Positions 7,819 through 16,033 of a DNA stretch of 64,000 nt are shown piece by piece. The notes under the pieces were generated by a model, which saw nothing but the letters and a program-made list of their open reading frames with translations, did not search any database and was not told where the DNA came from. Positions within the stretch are counted from its first letter, which is position 1. Each line of letters starts with the position of its first letter. A program made the translations under genes and the position numbers. The DNA comes from Erysipelotrichaceae bacterium (GTDB lineage: Bacteria > Bacillota_I > Bacilli_A > Erysipelotrichales > Erysipelotrichaceae): assembly GCA_017431225.1 (NCBI GenBank), contig JAFRLM010000004.1, forward strand, positions 1 through 64,000. Direction: 5' to 3'.

Positions 7819-8502
7819 ATGTGGGAGACCATTGTAAGAATATTCGCGCCTGAGAACATCCTCTTCATGCTGCGAGGGATGCGTATCTCGATCGTCGTTG
7901 CCGTCTGCGCAACGGTGATGGGCATCCTTCTCGGCATCGTGGGTGCTGTCTGCAAGATGTCACGCTCCAAGGCTCTGCGTGTTCTCGGCAACGTTTATGT
8001 TGAATTCATCCGGGGAACGCCGATGCTCCTGCAGCTTTCCTTCTTTTATCTCGGCATCCCGATGCTGTACCAGATGATCACCGGTAAATATCTTGAAGTC
8101 AACCCGCTGTTTATGGGTATCCTGGCGATCGGTATCAACTCGGGCGCCTACAGCTGTGAGCTGATCCGCAGTTCGATCAACGCGATCGATAAGGGACAGT
8201 GGGAAGCCGGCATGTCGATCGGCCTGACCCGTTCCAAGATCCTGAAGAAGATCATTCTTCCGCAGTCTTTCAAGCGGATCATCCCGCCTCTCACAAGTGA
8301 GTTCATCACTCTGATCAAGGACTCGAGCCTTGTATCGACGATCGGTGTCGTCGACCTGATGAAGTCCTCCAATATCCTCGGCGCAAGATACTACAACTAT
8401 TTCTTCCCGATGATCGGAGCGGCTCTCATTTACCTCGTGCTGACCCTGACGATCTCGAAGTTTACGGGACAACTGGAAAGGAAGCTGGCGGAAAGTGATT
8501 AA
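7819..8502 (+). CDS. Polar amino acid ABC transporter permease
   Basis: A 227-residue HisM/GlnP-type permease with about five membrane segments. The typical motifs [20 protein letters not shown] and [14 protein letters not shown] are present, as is the EAA-like loop [14 protein letters not shown] followed by [13 protein letters not shown]. The ribosome site is weak, so translation may be coupled to the preceding gene. It overlaps the ATPase gene by 8 bp. Confidence 0.93.
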   Translation: MWETIVRIFAPENILFMLRGMRISIVVAVCATVMGILLGIVGAVCKMSRSKALRVLGNVYVEFIRGTPMLLQLSFFYLGIPMLYQMITGKYLEVNPLFMGILAIGINSGAYSCELIRSSINAIDKGQWEAGMSIGLTRSKILKKIILPQSFKRIIPPLTSEFITLIKDSSLVSTIGVVDLMKSSNILGARYYNYFFPMIGAALIYLVLTLTISKFTGQLERKLAESD

Positions 8503-9220
8503 TATCGAACACGTATACAAGAAATTTCCGGGCGTTGTCGCGCTGGATGATGTCAGCATCCGGATCAAGAAGAATGAGATCGTCTGTCTGATCGGACCTT
8601 CCGGTTCCGGTAAATCGACGCTGCTGCGTTCGATCAACGGTCTGGAAGCGATCGACCAGGGAAAGATCTATTTCGATGACGAACTTATCAACGCGGATAA
8701 CGAGGAGCAGATGTGCCGCATCCGCACAAAGATGGGTTTTGTCTTCCAGCATTTCAATCTTTTCCCGCATCTCACCGTCATGCAGAACCTGACGCTGGGA
8801 CCGACGGAAGTTCTCGGAATGTCGGAAGAGGACGCTAAAAAAGAAGGTCTGCGCCTTCTGGAAAGAGTCGGCCTGAAAGACAAGGCGGACCAGTATGTCA
8901 ACAAACTTTCCGGCGGACAGAAACAGAGAGTCGCGATCGTTCGCGCGCTCTGCATGAAACCGGAAGTCATGCTGTTTGACGAACCGACTTCCGCTCTTGA
9001 CCCGGAAATGGTCAAGGAAGTTCTGGACGTCATGCGCGGTCTGGCGGAAGAGAATATGACGATGGTCATCGTTACACACGAAATGAACTTCGCGAAAGAA
9101 GTCGCTTCCCGTATCGTCTTCATGGACGGAGGCAAGATCGTGGAAGAGAATACTCCGGAAGAATTCTTCCGGGAACCGAAAGAGGAGAGAACGAAGCTCT
9201 TCCTCAGCAAAGTGCTTTAA
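8495..9220 (+). CDS. Polar amino acid ABC transporter ATP-binding protein
   Basis: A 241-residue GlnQ/ArtM-type ATPase starting at GTG 8495 inside the permease stop region, with GGAAAGGAAG upstream as ribosome site. Walker A is GPSGSGKST, the signature is LSGGQKQRV, Walker B is [10 protein letters not shown] and the switch is VTHEM. It completes the transporter under the arginine T-box. A GAGAAACG/CGTTTCTC stem directly after the stop (9221-9239) lacks a strong T-run. Confidence 0.94.
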   Translation: MINIEHVYKKFPGVVALDDVSIRIKKNEIVCLIGPSGSGKSTLLRSINGLEAIDQGKIYFDDELINADNEEQMCRIRTKMGFVFQHFNLFPHLTVMQNLTLGPTEVLGMSEEDAKKEGLRLLERVGLKDKADQYVNKLSGGQKQRVAIVRALCMKPEVMLFDEPTSALDPEMVKEVLDVMRGLAEENMTMVIVTHEMNFAKEVASRIVFMDGGKIVEENTPEEFFREPKEERTKLFLSKVL

Positions 9221-9305
9221 GAGAAACGAAACGTTTCTCCTGGCAGAACAGCCGGATAACTGTGACAGAACAGAAAAGCCTGTACATTAAAGCAGATATT
9301 CTCTG

Positions 9306-9336
9306 TTGACAAGCACGCTATCGGTTGTGTTATATT
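9306..9336 (+). promoter_or_regulatory. Promoter of lysine-riboswitch operon 1
   Basis: A consensus -35 TTGACA (9306-9311) is followed by TTATATT around 9330-9336; spacing is 18-19 bp depending on the hexamer chosen. It lies directly before the riboswitch. Confidence 0.65.
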
Positions 9337-9346
9337 CACTATATAT

Positions 9347-9510
9347 CAATAGAGGTAGCGGTGCAGATGAGTACCTTCCGGAGCAGGCATGCGTCGAAAG
9401 AAGGGAAAGGCAACCACCGCCGAACGGAAGAACGCGGCAGTGTTCCTTCGTGGGGTCACAGAATAAGATCTGTGACACTCCTGCAAAATGCAGAGGTGCT
9501 ATGTCATAAG
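9347..9510 (+). promoter_or_regulatory. Lysine riboswitch (L-box) 1
   Basis: All conserved L-box core blocks are present in order: AGAGGTAGC (from 9351), GATGAGTA, GGGAAAGGCAACCACCGCCGAA, GTGGGGT, a CACAG/CTGTG arm and the closing AGAGGTGCTAT (9493-9503). The layout matches the second copy at 41757. It precedes a terminator and the yfcC gene, so lysine should switch the operon off. Confidence 0.92.
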
Positions 9511-9517
9511 GAGTAGG

Positions 9518-9548
9518 ATCCGTCGGCATAGTAGCCGGCGGATTTTTT
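9518..9548 (+). terminator. Expression-platform terminator of lysine riboswitch 1
   Basis: Stem ATCCGTCGGC/GCCGGCGGAT with loop ATAGTA and a run of Ts; it lies between the aptamer and the start of yfcC. Confidence 0.88.
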
Positions 9549-9604
9549 AGGAGACCGCCTTTCTTGATCCAATGTCATGGGGGAGAATTCCCGGAGGTTA
9601 ATGT

Positions 9605-11005
9605 ATGACAGAGAAAAAGAAATTCAAACTGGAAGTACCGCACACCTACGTCCTGCTGCTGGTCATGGTGCTTATCTGCGCTGTTCTGGCGCTGATCATC
9701 CCGGCAGGCGCTTATGAGACAGCTGTTGACGCAGCTACCGGTAAAACGATCAAAGTGCCGGGAACCTTCCAGTTCCTTCCGGCAGGCAGCGCTCTTAGTT
9801 TCTTCGATGTGATGAAGGAATTCGTCTTCGGTATGGAGAGCTCTTCCGATATCATCTTCTTTATCTTTATTCTCGGCGGCGCCTTTACGATCGTTCAGGA
9901 CACCGGCGCAATGGCCGGAGGTATCCACGCGATGGTCAAACGCTTCGGCAAACAGCAGAATCTGATCCTGATCCTCTTCATCTTCGTCTTCTCTGTTTTC
10001 GGAGGGACGATCGGTATGGCTGAGGAAGTCATCGTATTCGTACCGCTGGTCGTCATGTTATGCAAGCAGTTCAAGCTTGACCGTATGGTCGCTCTTGCTG
10101 TCTGCATGATCGGTGCCCGTGTCGGTTTTACGACCGGTCTGCTCAATCCGTTTACTGTCGGTGTTGCCCAGGGTATCGCCGGTCTGCCGCTTTACTCCGG
10201 ACTCGGCTTCCGTCTTATCTGGTACGCGCTGATCTTAGTCGTTACCTGCATCTACATCCTGCGCTATGCGAAAAAGATCCAGGACGACCCGACCAAGAGC
10301 ATCATGTACGGCGTTACTGTTGAGGAAGATGAAACTCCGGATGAGGAAGTTGCGCTTACCGGACGTCATATCGCTGTTCTTCTGCTTTTCTTCGCGACGA
10401 TGGTCTTTATGGTCTTCGGCGTCTTCCGGTACGACTGGTACATGGAAGAGATCGCGACGATCTTCCTGATCATGGGTATCCTGGCGGGTATCATCGGCGG
10501 ACTCGGTGCCAACGGTACCGCGAAATCCTTCGTCAAAGGCGCAAAGGATATGACCTATGCCGCTCTGATGGTCGGTATCGCGAAGGCGATCCTGCTCGTT
10601 CTGCAGGACGGCGGTATCATCGATACGATCATCTATTACTGCGCCGGCAGCCTGGAACATCTTCCGAAGATGGTCGCTGCCTGGGGCATGTATATCTTCC
10701 AGCTCGTTCTTAACTTCTTCATTCCTTCCGGTTCCGGACAGGCAGCCGCTACGATGCCGATCATGGCTCCTTTAGCGGACATGCTGGGGATCACTCGTCA
10801 GACAGCCGTTCTCTGCTTCCATTACGGTGACGGATTCACCAACCTGGTCGTCCCGACACTCGGTTCCTTAATGGGCGCGGTCGCTGTCTCCAAGGTTCCG
10901 TTTGACCGTTATCTCAAATGGGTCACGCCTTTATGCGCGATCTGGTGCGTGATCGGTCTGATCTCGGTCACTGTTGCGGTCCTGATCGGCTTCGGACCGT
11001 TCTAA
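9605..11005 (+). CDS. yfcC: YfcC/ArcD-like basic amino acid (or derivative) membrane carrier
   Basis: A 466-residue polytopic membrane protein of the YfcC family, with about twelve hydrophobic segments. Motifs include FGGTIGMAEE and GFTTGLLNPFTVGVAQGIAG in the first half, and FIPSGSGQAAATMPIMAPLAD plus FHYGDGFTNLVVPT in the second, the last two typical of this carrier family. Members are annotated as basic amino acid antiporters or peptide carriers on weak evidence. The lysine riboswitch upstream indicates lysine or a lysine-containing compound as cargo. GGAGGTTAATG gives the start. The M20 peptidase gene follows after 9 bp. Confidence 0.88.
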   Translation: MTEKKKFKLEVPHTYVLLLVMVLICAVLALIIPAGAYETAVDAATGKTIKVPGTFQFLPAGSALSFFDVMKEFVFGMESSSDIIFFIFILGGAFTIVQDTGAMAGGIHAMVKRFGKQQNLILILFIFVFSVFGGTIGMAEEVIVFVPLVVMLCKQFKLDRMVALAVCMIGARVGFTTGLLNPFTVGVAQGIAGLPLYSGLGFRLIWYALILVVTCIYILRYAKKIQDDPTKSIMYGVTVEEDETPDEEVALTGRHIAVLLLFFATMVFMVFGVFRYDWYMEEIATIFLIMGILAGIIGGLGANGTAKSFVKGAKDMTYAALMVGIAKAILLVLQDGGIIDTIIYYCAGSLEHLPKMVAAWGMYIFQLVLNFFIPSGSGQAAATMPIMAPLADMLGITRQTAVLCFHYGDGFTNLVVPTLGSLMGAVAVSKVPFDRYLKWVTPLCAIWCVIGLISVTVAVLIGFGPF

Positions 11006-11014
11006 GGAGAGTAT

Positions 11015-12199
11015 ATGCTGTATACACAGGAACTTGACAGTAAGATCCGGGAATACATCGACGCAAACCGCGATGAGGCGCTTGCCTTCTGGAAGGATCT
11101 TGTCAATCATGAAGGACAGCACGGAGAAAAGGAATATCTTCTGCAGACCGCCGGTTTTCTCAAAACGAAATTCGAGGAACTGGGTCTGAAGGTGGATGTT
11201 CTGGATGCCGGGGAAAACAACGCCCCGGTCGTCACCGCACTCTTGAATCCGGACGCACCCGGGAGACCGGTCGTCTTCAGCGGTCACTATGATACCGTCT
11301 TTGCGGCTTTATCCCGCGGCAAGGATCCCTTCCGTGTCGAAGACGGGATCGTCTACGGTCCCGGCTGCTGCGACATGAAGGGCGGTATCGCGATCGCCTA
11401 CAATGTCGTAAAGACACTGATCCATCTCGGCTTCAGGGAATGCCCGGTACGGCTCTTCTTTGTCGGCGACGAGGAAGTGAACCATATCGGTGGGACCGCG
11501 ATCAGCCTGATCAAGGAATATACGACCGACATCCTGGTCGCCTTCAACATGGAGAACCGCTATGAAAGCGGCGAAGTCTGTGTCGGCAGAAAGGGGGACT
11601 ATGAATATAAAGTCGTTACCCGCGGTGTCGGCTCCCATCCGGGACACGCCTTCGACGCCGGACGCAACGCGATCGAGGAGATGGCATATAAGATCATCGG
11701 TCTGCAGCAGTGTACGCCGAAGGAAAAAGACCGTGATTTCTCCGTCAGTGTGGATGTCATCCGCGGCGGTACAGTCACCAATGTCATCCCCGATTACTGC
11801 GAAGTGATGGTCGATGTCCGTATACGCTCCCTGGATGCTCTCGCGGAAGCGGAGAGAAGGATGAACGAGGTGATCGCGCAGCAACATGTGCCGGATACAA
11901 CGACCGAGCTGATCCTGTGCGACGCGATGCCTCCCTTCGAGAATACACCGCAGGTCAATGAGGCTTACGCTACTCTGAAAGCGATCAGCGACACGATCGG
12001 CAGCAACATCACCGGACCGATACAGGTCGGCGGCGCTTCCGATTCGGCGCATATGCCGGCCGGTACCAAGATCGTCTGCCAGTGCGGTGTTATGGGCGGA
12101 CTAACCCACAATATCGGGGAATATGCCCGTCTTGACAGCCTTTACGAAGGCATACGTCTCTTCACCTTTGCGGTATTGAACCACCAGTTATTTGAATAG
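11015..12199 (+). CDS. M20 family metallopeptidase (carboxypeptidase G2-like)
   Basis: A 394-residue cytoplasmic dinuclear-metal amidohydrolase. The metal site is visible as SGHYDT (His, Asp), GPGCCDMKGG, the catalytic GDEEVN, and the C-terminal histidine in GGLTHNIGEYA. The central dimerisation domain contains GVGSHPGHAFDAGRNAIEEM. Family members cleave C-terminal amino acids, acyl amino acids or dipeptides. Being co-transcribed with a carrier under a lysine riboswitch, it probably releases lysine from an imported conjugate; this is inference. AAGGAG precedes the ATG. Confidence 0.9.
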   Translation: MLYTQELDSKIREYIDANRDEALAFWKDLVNHEGQHGEKEYLLQTAGFLKTKFEELGLKVDVLDAGENNAPVVTALLNPDAPGRPVVFSGHYDTVFAALSRGKDPFRVEDGIVYGPGCCDMKGGIAIAYNVVKTLIHLGFRECPVRLFFVGDEEVNHIGGTAISLIKEYTTDILVAFNMENRYESGEVCVGRKGDYEYKVVTRGVGSHPGHAFDAGRNAIEEMAYKIIGLQQCTPKEKDRDFSVSVDVIRGGTVTNVIPDYCEVMVDVRIRSLDALAEAERRMNEVIAQQHVPDTTTELILCDAMPPFENTPQVNEAYATLKAISDTIGSNITGPIQVGGASDSAHMPAGTKIVCQCGVMGGLTHNIGEYARLDSLYEGIRLFTFAVLNHQLFE

Positions 12200-12204
12200 G
12201 AATG

Positions 12205-12233
12205 AGCCGGTATCCAAAGATGCCGGCTTTTCG
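12205..12233 (+). terminator. Terminator after M20 peptidase gene
   Basis: Stem AGCCGGTATC/GATGCCGGCT, with one mismatch, is followed by TTTTCGTTT. Confidence 0.85.
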
Positions 12234-12255
12234 TTTGGGAAGCAGGAAACAAATC

Positions 12256-12320
12256 TTAACAACGCCGATAAAAAAAGCGTATCCTAATAGTAGCGTTAAA
12301 AAGAACGGCTTCCTAAGCCG
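12256..12320 (+). promoter_or_regulatory. Leader of GT2-MarR operon: repeats, possible promoter and hairpin
   Basis: TTAACA (12256-12261) and TATCCT (12280-12285), 18 bp apart, could be the promoter. The same stretch holds ACGC (12262), GCGT (12277) and GCGTTAA (12293-12299); TTAACAACGC and GCGTTAA form an interrupted inverted repeat. A CGGCTT/AAGCCG hairpin (12306-12320) follows, 13 bp before the ribosome site. This could be an autoregulatory site for the MarR-like domain encoded downstream. Confidence 0.4.
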
Positions 12321-12346
12321 GTGATAAATGTATAGAGGTGAAGAAG

Positions 12347-13657
12347 ATGCCGAAAGTAAGTGTGATCGTACCTGTTTATAATGCGCAGAATGCGCTGCGC
12401 AGATGTCTTGACAGTATCCTGAATCAGGAATTCAAAGACCTGGAGCTGATCGCCGTCGATGACGGCTCCAAAGACGGTTCACCGGAGATCCTGGATGAAT
12501 ACGCCGCGAAAGACCCGCGTGTCATCGTGGTCCATAAGGAGAATTCCGGTGTTTCCGATACCCGTAATAAGGCGCTTGAACTGGCGCAGGGCGAATATAT
12601 CCAGTTCCTCGATGCCGATGACTGGATCACAGCGGATTCCACCAAATCCCTGGTCCGGGCCATGGAGGAAAACAATGTCGATCTCGTTGTCGCGGACTTC
12701 TACCGGGTCGTCGGTGAGAATCTTTCCCGTAAGGGAAGCATATACGATTCCAAGGTCTTAAGCCGTGAGGAATATGCCCAGTGGATGATGGAATCCCCGG
12801 CGGACTATTATTACGGTGTGATCTGGAACAAGCTCTACTGCCGTTCGATCATCCGTGAATACGGACTGAAGATGGATGAGTCCCTGAGCTTCTGTGAGGA
12901 TTTCGTCTTTAACCTGGAATACATCCTGCACTGCAAGAAGATCTTCCCGCTGCAGATCCCGGTCTATTATTACGTCAAGACAGACGGATCACTGGTCGCG
13001 CAGAATCTTGATCTGGTCAAGATCGTCAAAATGAAGACCAGCATCTATGAATACTATGACAAGTTCTTCCGCAACATCCTCGATGAAAAGGAATATGCGG
13101 GAGAACGCATCAATATCGCCCGTTTCCTGATCGCGGTCGCCAACGACAGCCTCGCGGTGCCGTATATGCCGGGAACGAAGAAGCTTGGCGAGGAGAAAGT
13201 AGCGGTGCCGGTGAATGTGACCGGACGCCCGGATCCGATCGCGGCGACCTATTATATAAATAAACTCTTCGATAATTATCTCAATACGATCGCATTAAAA
13301 TACAATCTCGATCTGAAGGATATCCGTGTATTCTACGCGCTGCGCGAGGCAGGACGGACGAATACTCAGAAAGATCTGACGGATTTTACCGGCTTTACGC
13401 TGCCGCAGGTCGTTTTATCGCTGCAGAAGCTGGCGCTGCATAAGTTCATCACCACCAAATTCGACATGAACGGCGTTACCGCCTCGATCAACGATTCCGC
13501 TGCTGAGCTTTCCAAGGATATCGACGATGCCCTGAAGGATTACGGCAATAACGTCTTTGCGGAATTCTCCGAGGAGGAACGTGCTCGTTTCGAGAAGGAA
13601 TCAGACCGTGTGTACTACCGGATCAAGCAGATCCTGGAAAGTTATGAAGCCCAATAA
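12347..13657 (+). CDS. GT2 glycosyltransferase fused to a MarR-like winged-helix domain
   Basis: A 436-residue protein with two parts. Residues 1 to about 230 are a GT-A family 2 glycosyltransferase: it opens with VSVIVPVYN and has the nucleotide-binding DDGSKDG and the metal-binding DADDW. Residues from about 310 to the end look like a MarR regulator: DIRVFYALREAG, then TQKDLTDFTGFTLPQVVLSLQKL (recognition helix region), a wing, and a final helix FSEEERARFEK. I chose ATG 12347 because AGAGGTG at 12334-12340 sits correctly for it; a GTG at 12338 would lie inside that site. The 3' end overlaps the GH3 gene by 14 bp, so the two act together. No membrane segment is evident. Confidence 0.8.
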   Translation: MPKVSVIVPVYNAQNALRRCLDSILNQEFKDLELIAVDDGSKDGSPEILDEYAAKDPRVIVVHKENSGVSDTRNKALELAQGEYIQFLDADDWITADSTKSLVRAMEENNVDLVVADFYRVVGENLSRKGSIYDSKVLSREEYAQWMMESPADYYYGVIWNKLYCRSIIREYGLKMDESLSFCEDFVFNLEYILHCKKIFPLQIPVYYYVKTDGSLVAQNLDLVKIVKMKTSIYEYYDKFFRNILDEKEYAGERINIARFLIAVANDSLAVPYMPGTKKLGEEKVAVPVNVTGRPDPIAATYYINKLFDNYLNTIALKYNLDLKDIRVFYALREAGRTNTQKDLTDFTGFTLPQVVLSLQKLALHKFITTKFDMNGVTASINDSAAELSKDIDDALKDYGNNVFAEFSEEERARFEKESDRVYYRIKQILESYEAQ

Positions 13658-15989
13658 GAAACTGACAGCCGAAGAGAGCGCGAAGCTTTTTGTCGGCGAG
13701 GATAAATGGCATATCCGCGGTCTTCCGGAAAAAGATATTCCAAGCCTGCGTATGGCGGACGGACCTTCGGGCCTGCGTATCGAGAAGAATAACGCTCTCG
13801 GTTTTCCGGAATCGGTCGAAGCGATCGCTTATCCCTGCGCCTGTGCTCTGGCCTGCAGTTTTGACCCGGAACTGATGAAAAAGTTCGGGAAGATACTGGC
13901 AGAGGAATGTGCGCGCTACGGAGTCGATATCCTTCTGGGACCCGGCGTCAATCACAAACGCAGTCCACTGTGCGGACGCAATTTTGAATACTTCTCCGAG
14001 GACCCGATCCTTTCTTCCGATCTTGCTGCCGCATACATCGAAGGTCTGCAGGAAAACGGGATCGGTGCTTCTTTAAAACATTTTGCCGGGAACTCACGGG
14101 AGACGGCGCGTATGGTCGAGAACAGCGTGATCGATCCGCGCACACTGCAGGAGATCTATCTGCGTCAGTTTGAACGCACAGTGCGTAAAGCGCAGCCCTG
14201 GACAGTTATGGCTGCCTATAACCGTTTAAATGGCAAATACTGCACGGAAAACAAAGAGCTGCTCGAAGATACGCTCCGCAAGAGATGGGGCTATCAGGGG
14301 ATCGTCGTTTCAGACTGGGGCGCACTGAGTGATCCGGCAAGAGCCATCAATGCCGGCACGGATCTCGAGATGCCGGGCGGCGATCACGGGACCTCTGACG
14401 AACTCCTGGAAGCACTGGGAAAAGGGCACCTGAAAGAGGAGACTCTGCAGGAAAGCAGCTGCAGGATGCTGGAGCTTGCGGAAAAGTGTTCGCATAAAAA
14501 GCCTGCTGAATACGATGAGAAAGCCCATTTCGCCTTCGCTGGGGAACTGGCGGAGCGCAGCATCGTTTTACTGAAGAACGAAGGCATGCTGCCGCTTACG
14601 GAGAATGAGAAGATCGCGGTGATCGGAGCTTTTGCGGAACATCCCCGTTTCCAGGGCACCGGCTCCAGCAAAGTCAACTGTCCCCGCCATGACTGTTTCC
14701 TCGACGCTTTGGAAGAAAATGAACTGCCGTATGTATACGCGCAGGGCTATCATATACTGTTTGATCAGGAAGATCCGCTGCTCAGCGAAGAAGCGCTGCG
14801 GATCGCAAAAGAATGCCGGAAGACCATCGTCTTTGCCGGTTTGCCGGACGGGAAGGAAGCGGAAGGCTATGACCGCGAAAACATGCGTCTGCCGAACTGT
14901 CAGAACCGGCTGATCGAGAAACTGTGCGAAGTCAGTGACGAAGTGACTGTCGTACTGCAGTGCGGCGCCCCGGTCGAGATGCCCTGGGCAGAAAAGGTGC
15001 AGGGGATCGTCATGACCTATCTCAGCGGCTGCCGCGGCGGCGGAGCGCTGAAACGTATCCTGTATGGCGAGATCTCTCCCTCAGGAAAACTGGCGGAAAG
15101 TTTCCCACTGAAAGAAGAAGATGTTCCCTGTGTTCGCTATTTCCGCGATGATATCTTCACCTGTACATATCGCGAAGGGATCTACAGCGGTTACCGTTAC
15201 TACAGCTCCTTTGCCAAGCCTGTCCGTTTTCCCTTTGGCTACGGACTGAGCTATACCGAATTCACCTATCAGGATCTGTGTCTGAAAAAAGAAAAGGATG
15301 CTGTTGCGCTTTCTTTGAAAGTCCGGAACAGCGGTACGCGCGAGGGACGCGAGATCGTGCAGATCTATGTCTCGCTGCCGGAAAGCCGGATCGCAAGACC
15401 GCTGCGGGAGCTGAAAGCATTCGCTTCAGTGGAGCTTCTGCCGGGAGAGACAAAGGGAGTTTCGTTAAAGATCGATCTTCAGGATCTCAAATACTATGAT
15501 GTGCTGCTTGAACGTTATGAGCTTGAGGACGGACTGTACCGTTTTGAAGCCGCTGCCTCAAGTGAGGATATCCGCTTATCTTCCGAGATCCGGATAGCAG
15601 GCTATACAAATCCCTGTTCCACGCTGAAAAAGGAATATCTGCAGGAAGAAGAGGGGATGGTCCTGGTCTCGGATGAAGATTTCGCAAAGACGCTGGGAGC
15701 ACCGCTGCAAAAGGAGGAACGCAAACGTTTCACCCGTGATTCGATCGTCTTCGAACTTGGTTCCAGACATCTTGGTCGAAGGATCCATCATTACATCGAC
15801 CGTTATCTGCGCCGGAAAAAGCTGCACGATGTTTCCCGGTCGATGGTATTCGAATCGCCGCTGCGCATGATCCTGATGGCCAGCGACCGCTTTACCTGGA
15901 AGACTGTCGATGCGATCGCCGATCTCTTCAACGGACACTTCCTGGGGATCATCCGCCGTCTTCTGCGATCACTAAAAAAGAAGAATTAA
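13644..15989 (+). CDS. Glycoside hydrolase family 3 (beta-glucosidase-like)
   Basis: A 781-residue cytoplasmic enzyme (no signal peptide). The N-terminal TIM-barrel domain has MADGPSGLR, GPGVNHKRSPLCGRNFEYFSED, KHFAGN and the nucleophile aspartate in VVSDWGA. The C-terminal alpha/beta sandwich has GTGSSKVN and SGCRGGGA. A fibronectin-III-like domain (RNSGTREGREIVQIYV) follows. About 120 further residues, with a basic last helix, form a tail that I recall from other Firmicutes GH3 enzymes. The start was set at ATG 13644 (GGAAAG upstream); the longer frame from 13557 lies within the glycosyltransferase. Substrate probably a beta-glucoside or beta-xyloside; undetermined. Confidence 0.92.
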   Translation: MKPNKKLTAEESAKLFVGEDKWHIRGLPEKDIPSLRMADGPSGLRIEKNNALGFPESVEAIAYPCACALACSFDPELMKKFGKILAEECARYGVDILLGPGVNHKRSPLCGRNFEYFSEDPILSSDLAAAYIEGLQENGIGASLKHFAGNSRETARMVENSVIDPRTLQEIYLRQFERTVRKAQPWTVMAAYNRLNGKYCTENKELLEDTLRKRWGYQGIVVSDWGALSDPARAINAGTDLEMPGGDHGTSDELLEALGKGHLKEETLQESSCRMLELAEKCSHKKPAEYDEKAHFAFAGELAERSIVLLKNEGMLPLTENEKIAVIGAFAEHPRFQGTGSSKVNCPRHDCFLDALEENELPYVYAQGYHILFDQEDPLLSEEALRIAKECRKTIVFAGLPDGKEAEGYDRENMRLPNCQNRLIEKLCEVSDEVTVVLQCGAPVEMPWAEKVQGIVMTYLSGCRGGGALKRILYGEISPSGKLAESFPLKEEDVPCVRYFRDDIFTCTYREGIYSGYRYYSSFAKPVRFPFGYGLSYTEFTYQDLCLKKEKDAVALSLKVRNSGTREGREIVQIYVSLPESRIARPLRELKAFASVELLPGETKGVSLKIDLQDLKYYDVLLERYELEDGLYRFEAAASSEDIRLSSEIRIAGYTNPCSTLKKEYLQEEEGMVLVSDEDFAKTLGAPLQKEERKRFTRDSIVFELGSRHLGRRIHHYIDRYLRRKKLHDVSRSMVFESPLRMILMASDRFTWKTVDAIADLFNGHFLGIIRRLLRSLKKKN

Positions 15990-15991
15990 TT

Positions 15992-16030
15992 AAAAAGACT
16001 CCGCCTTCAGATCGAAACGGAGTCTATTTT
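15992..16030. terminator. Bidirectional terminator between GH3 and SNF2 genes
   Basis: Stem AGACTCCG/CGGAGTCT (15996-16003 and 16018-16025) is flanked by a run of As on the left and ATTTTG on the right. It can serve both convergent genes, better on the minus strand. Confidence 0.8.
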
Positions 16031-16033
16031 GTA

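Noticed and set aside
9221-9239. GAGAAACG/CGTTTCTC stem after the arginine ABC ATPase as a terminator
   Set aside because: No T-run follows; it may protect the 3' end, but evidence is insufficient to call termination.
13644-15989. The ~120-residue C-terminal tail of the GH3 enzyme as a novel fusion
   Set aside because: From memory, similar tails end other Firmicutes GH3 proteins with an Fn3-like domain, so it is treated as a subfamily feature.
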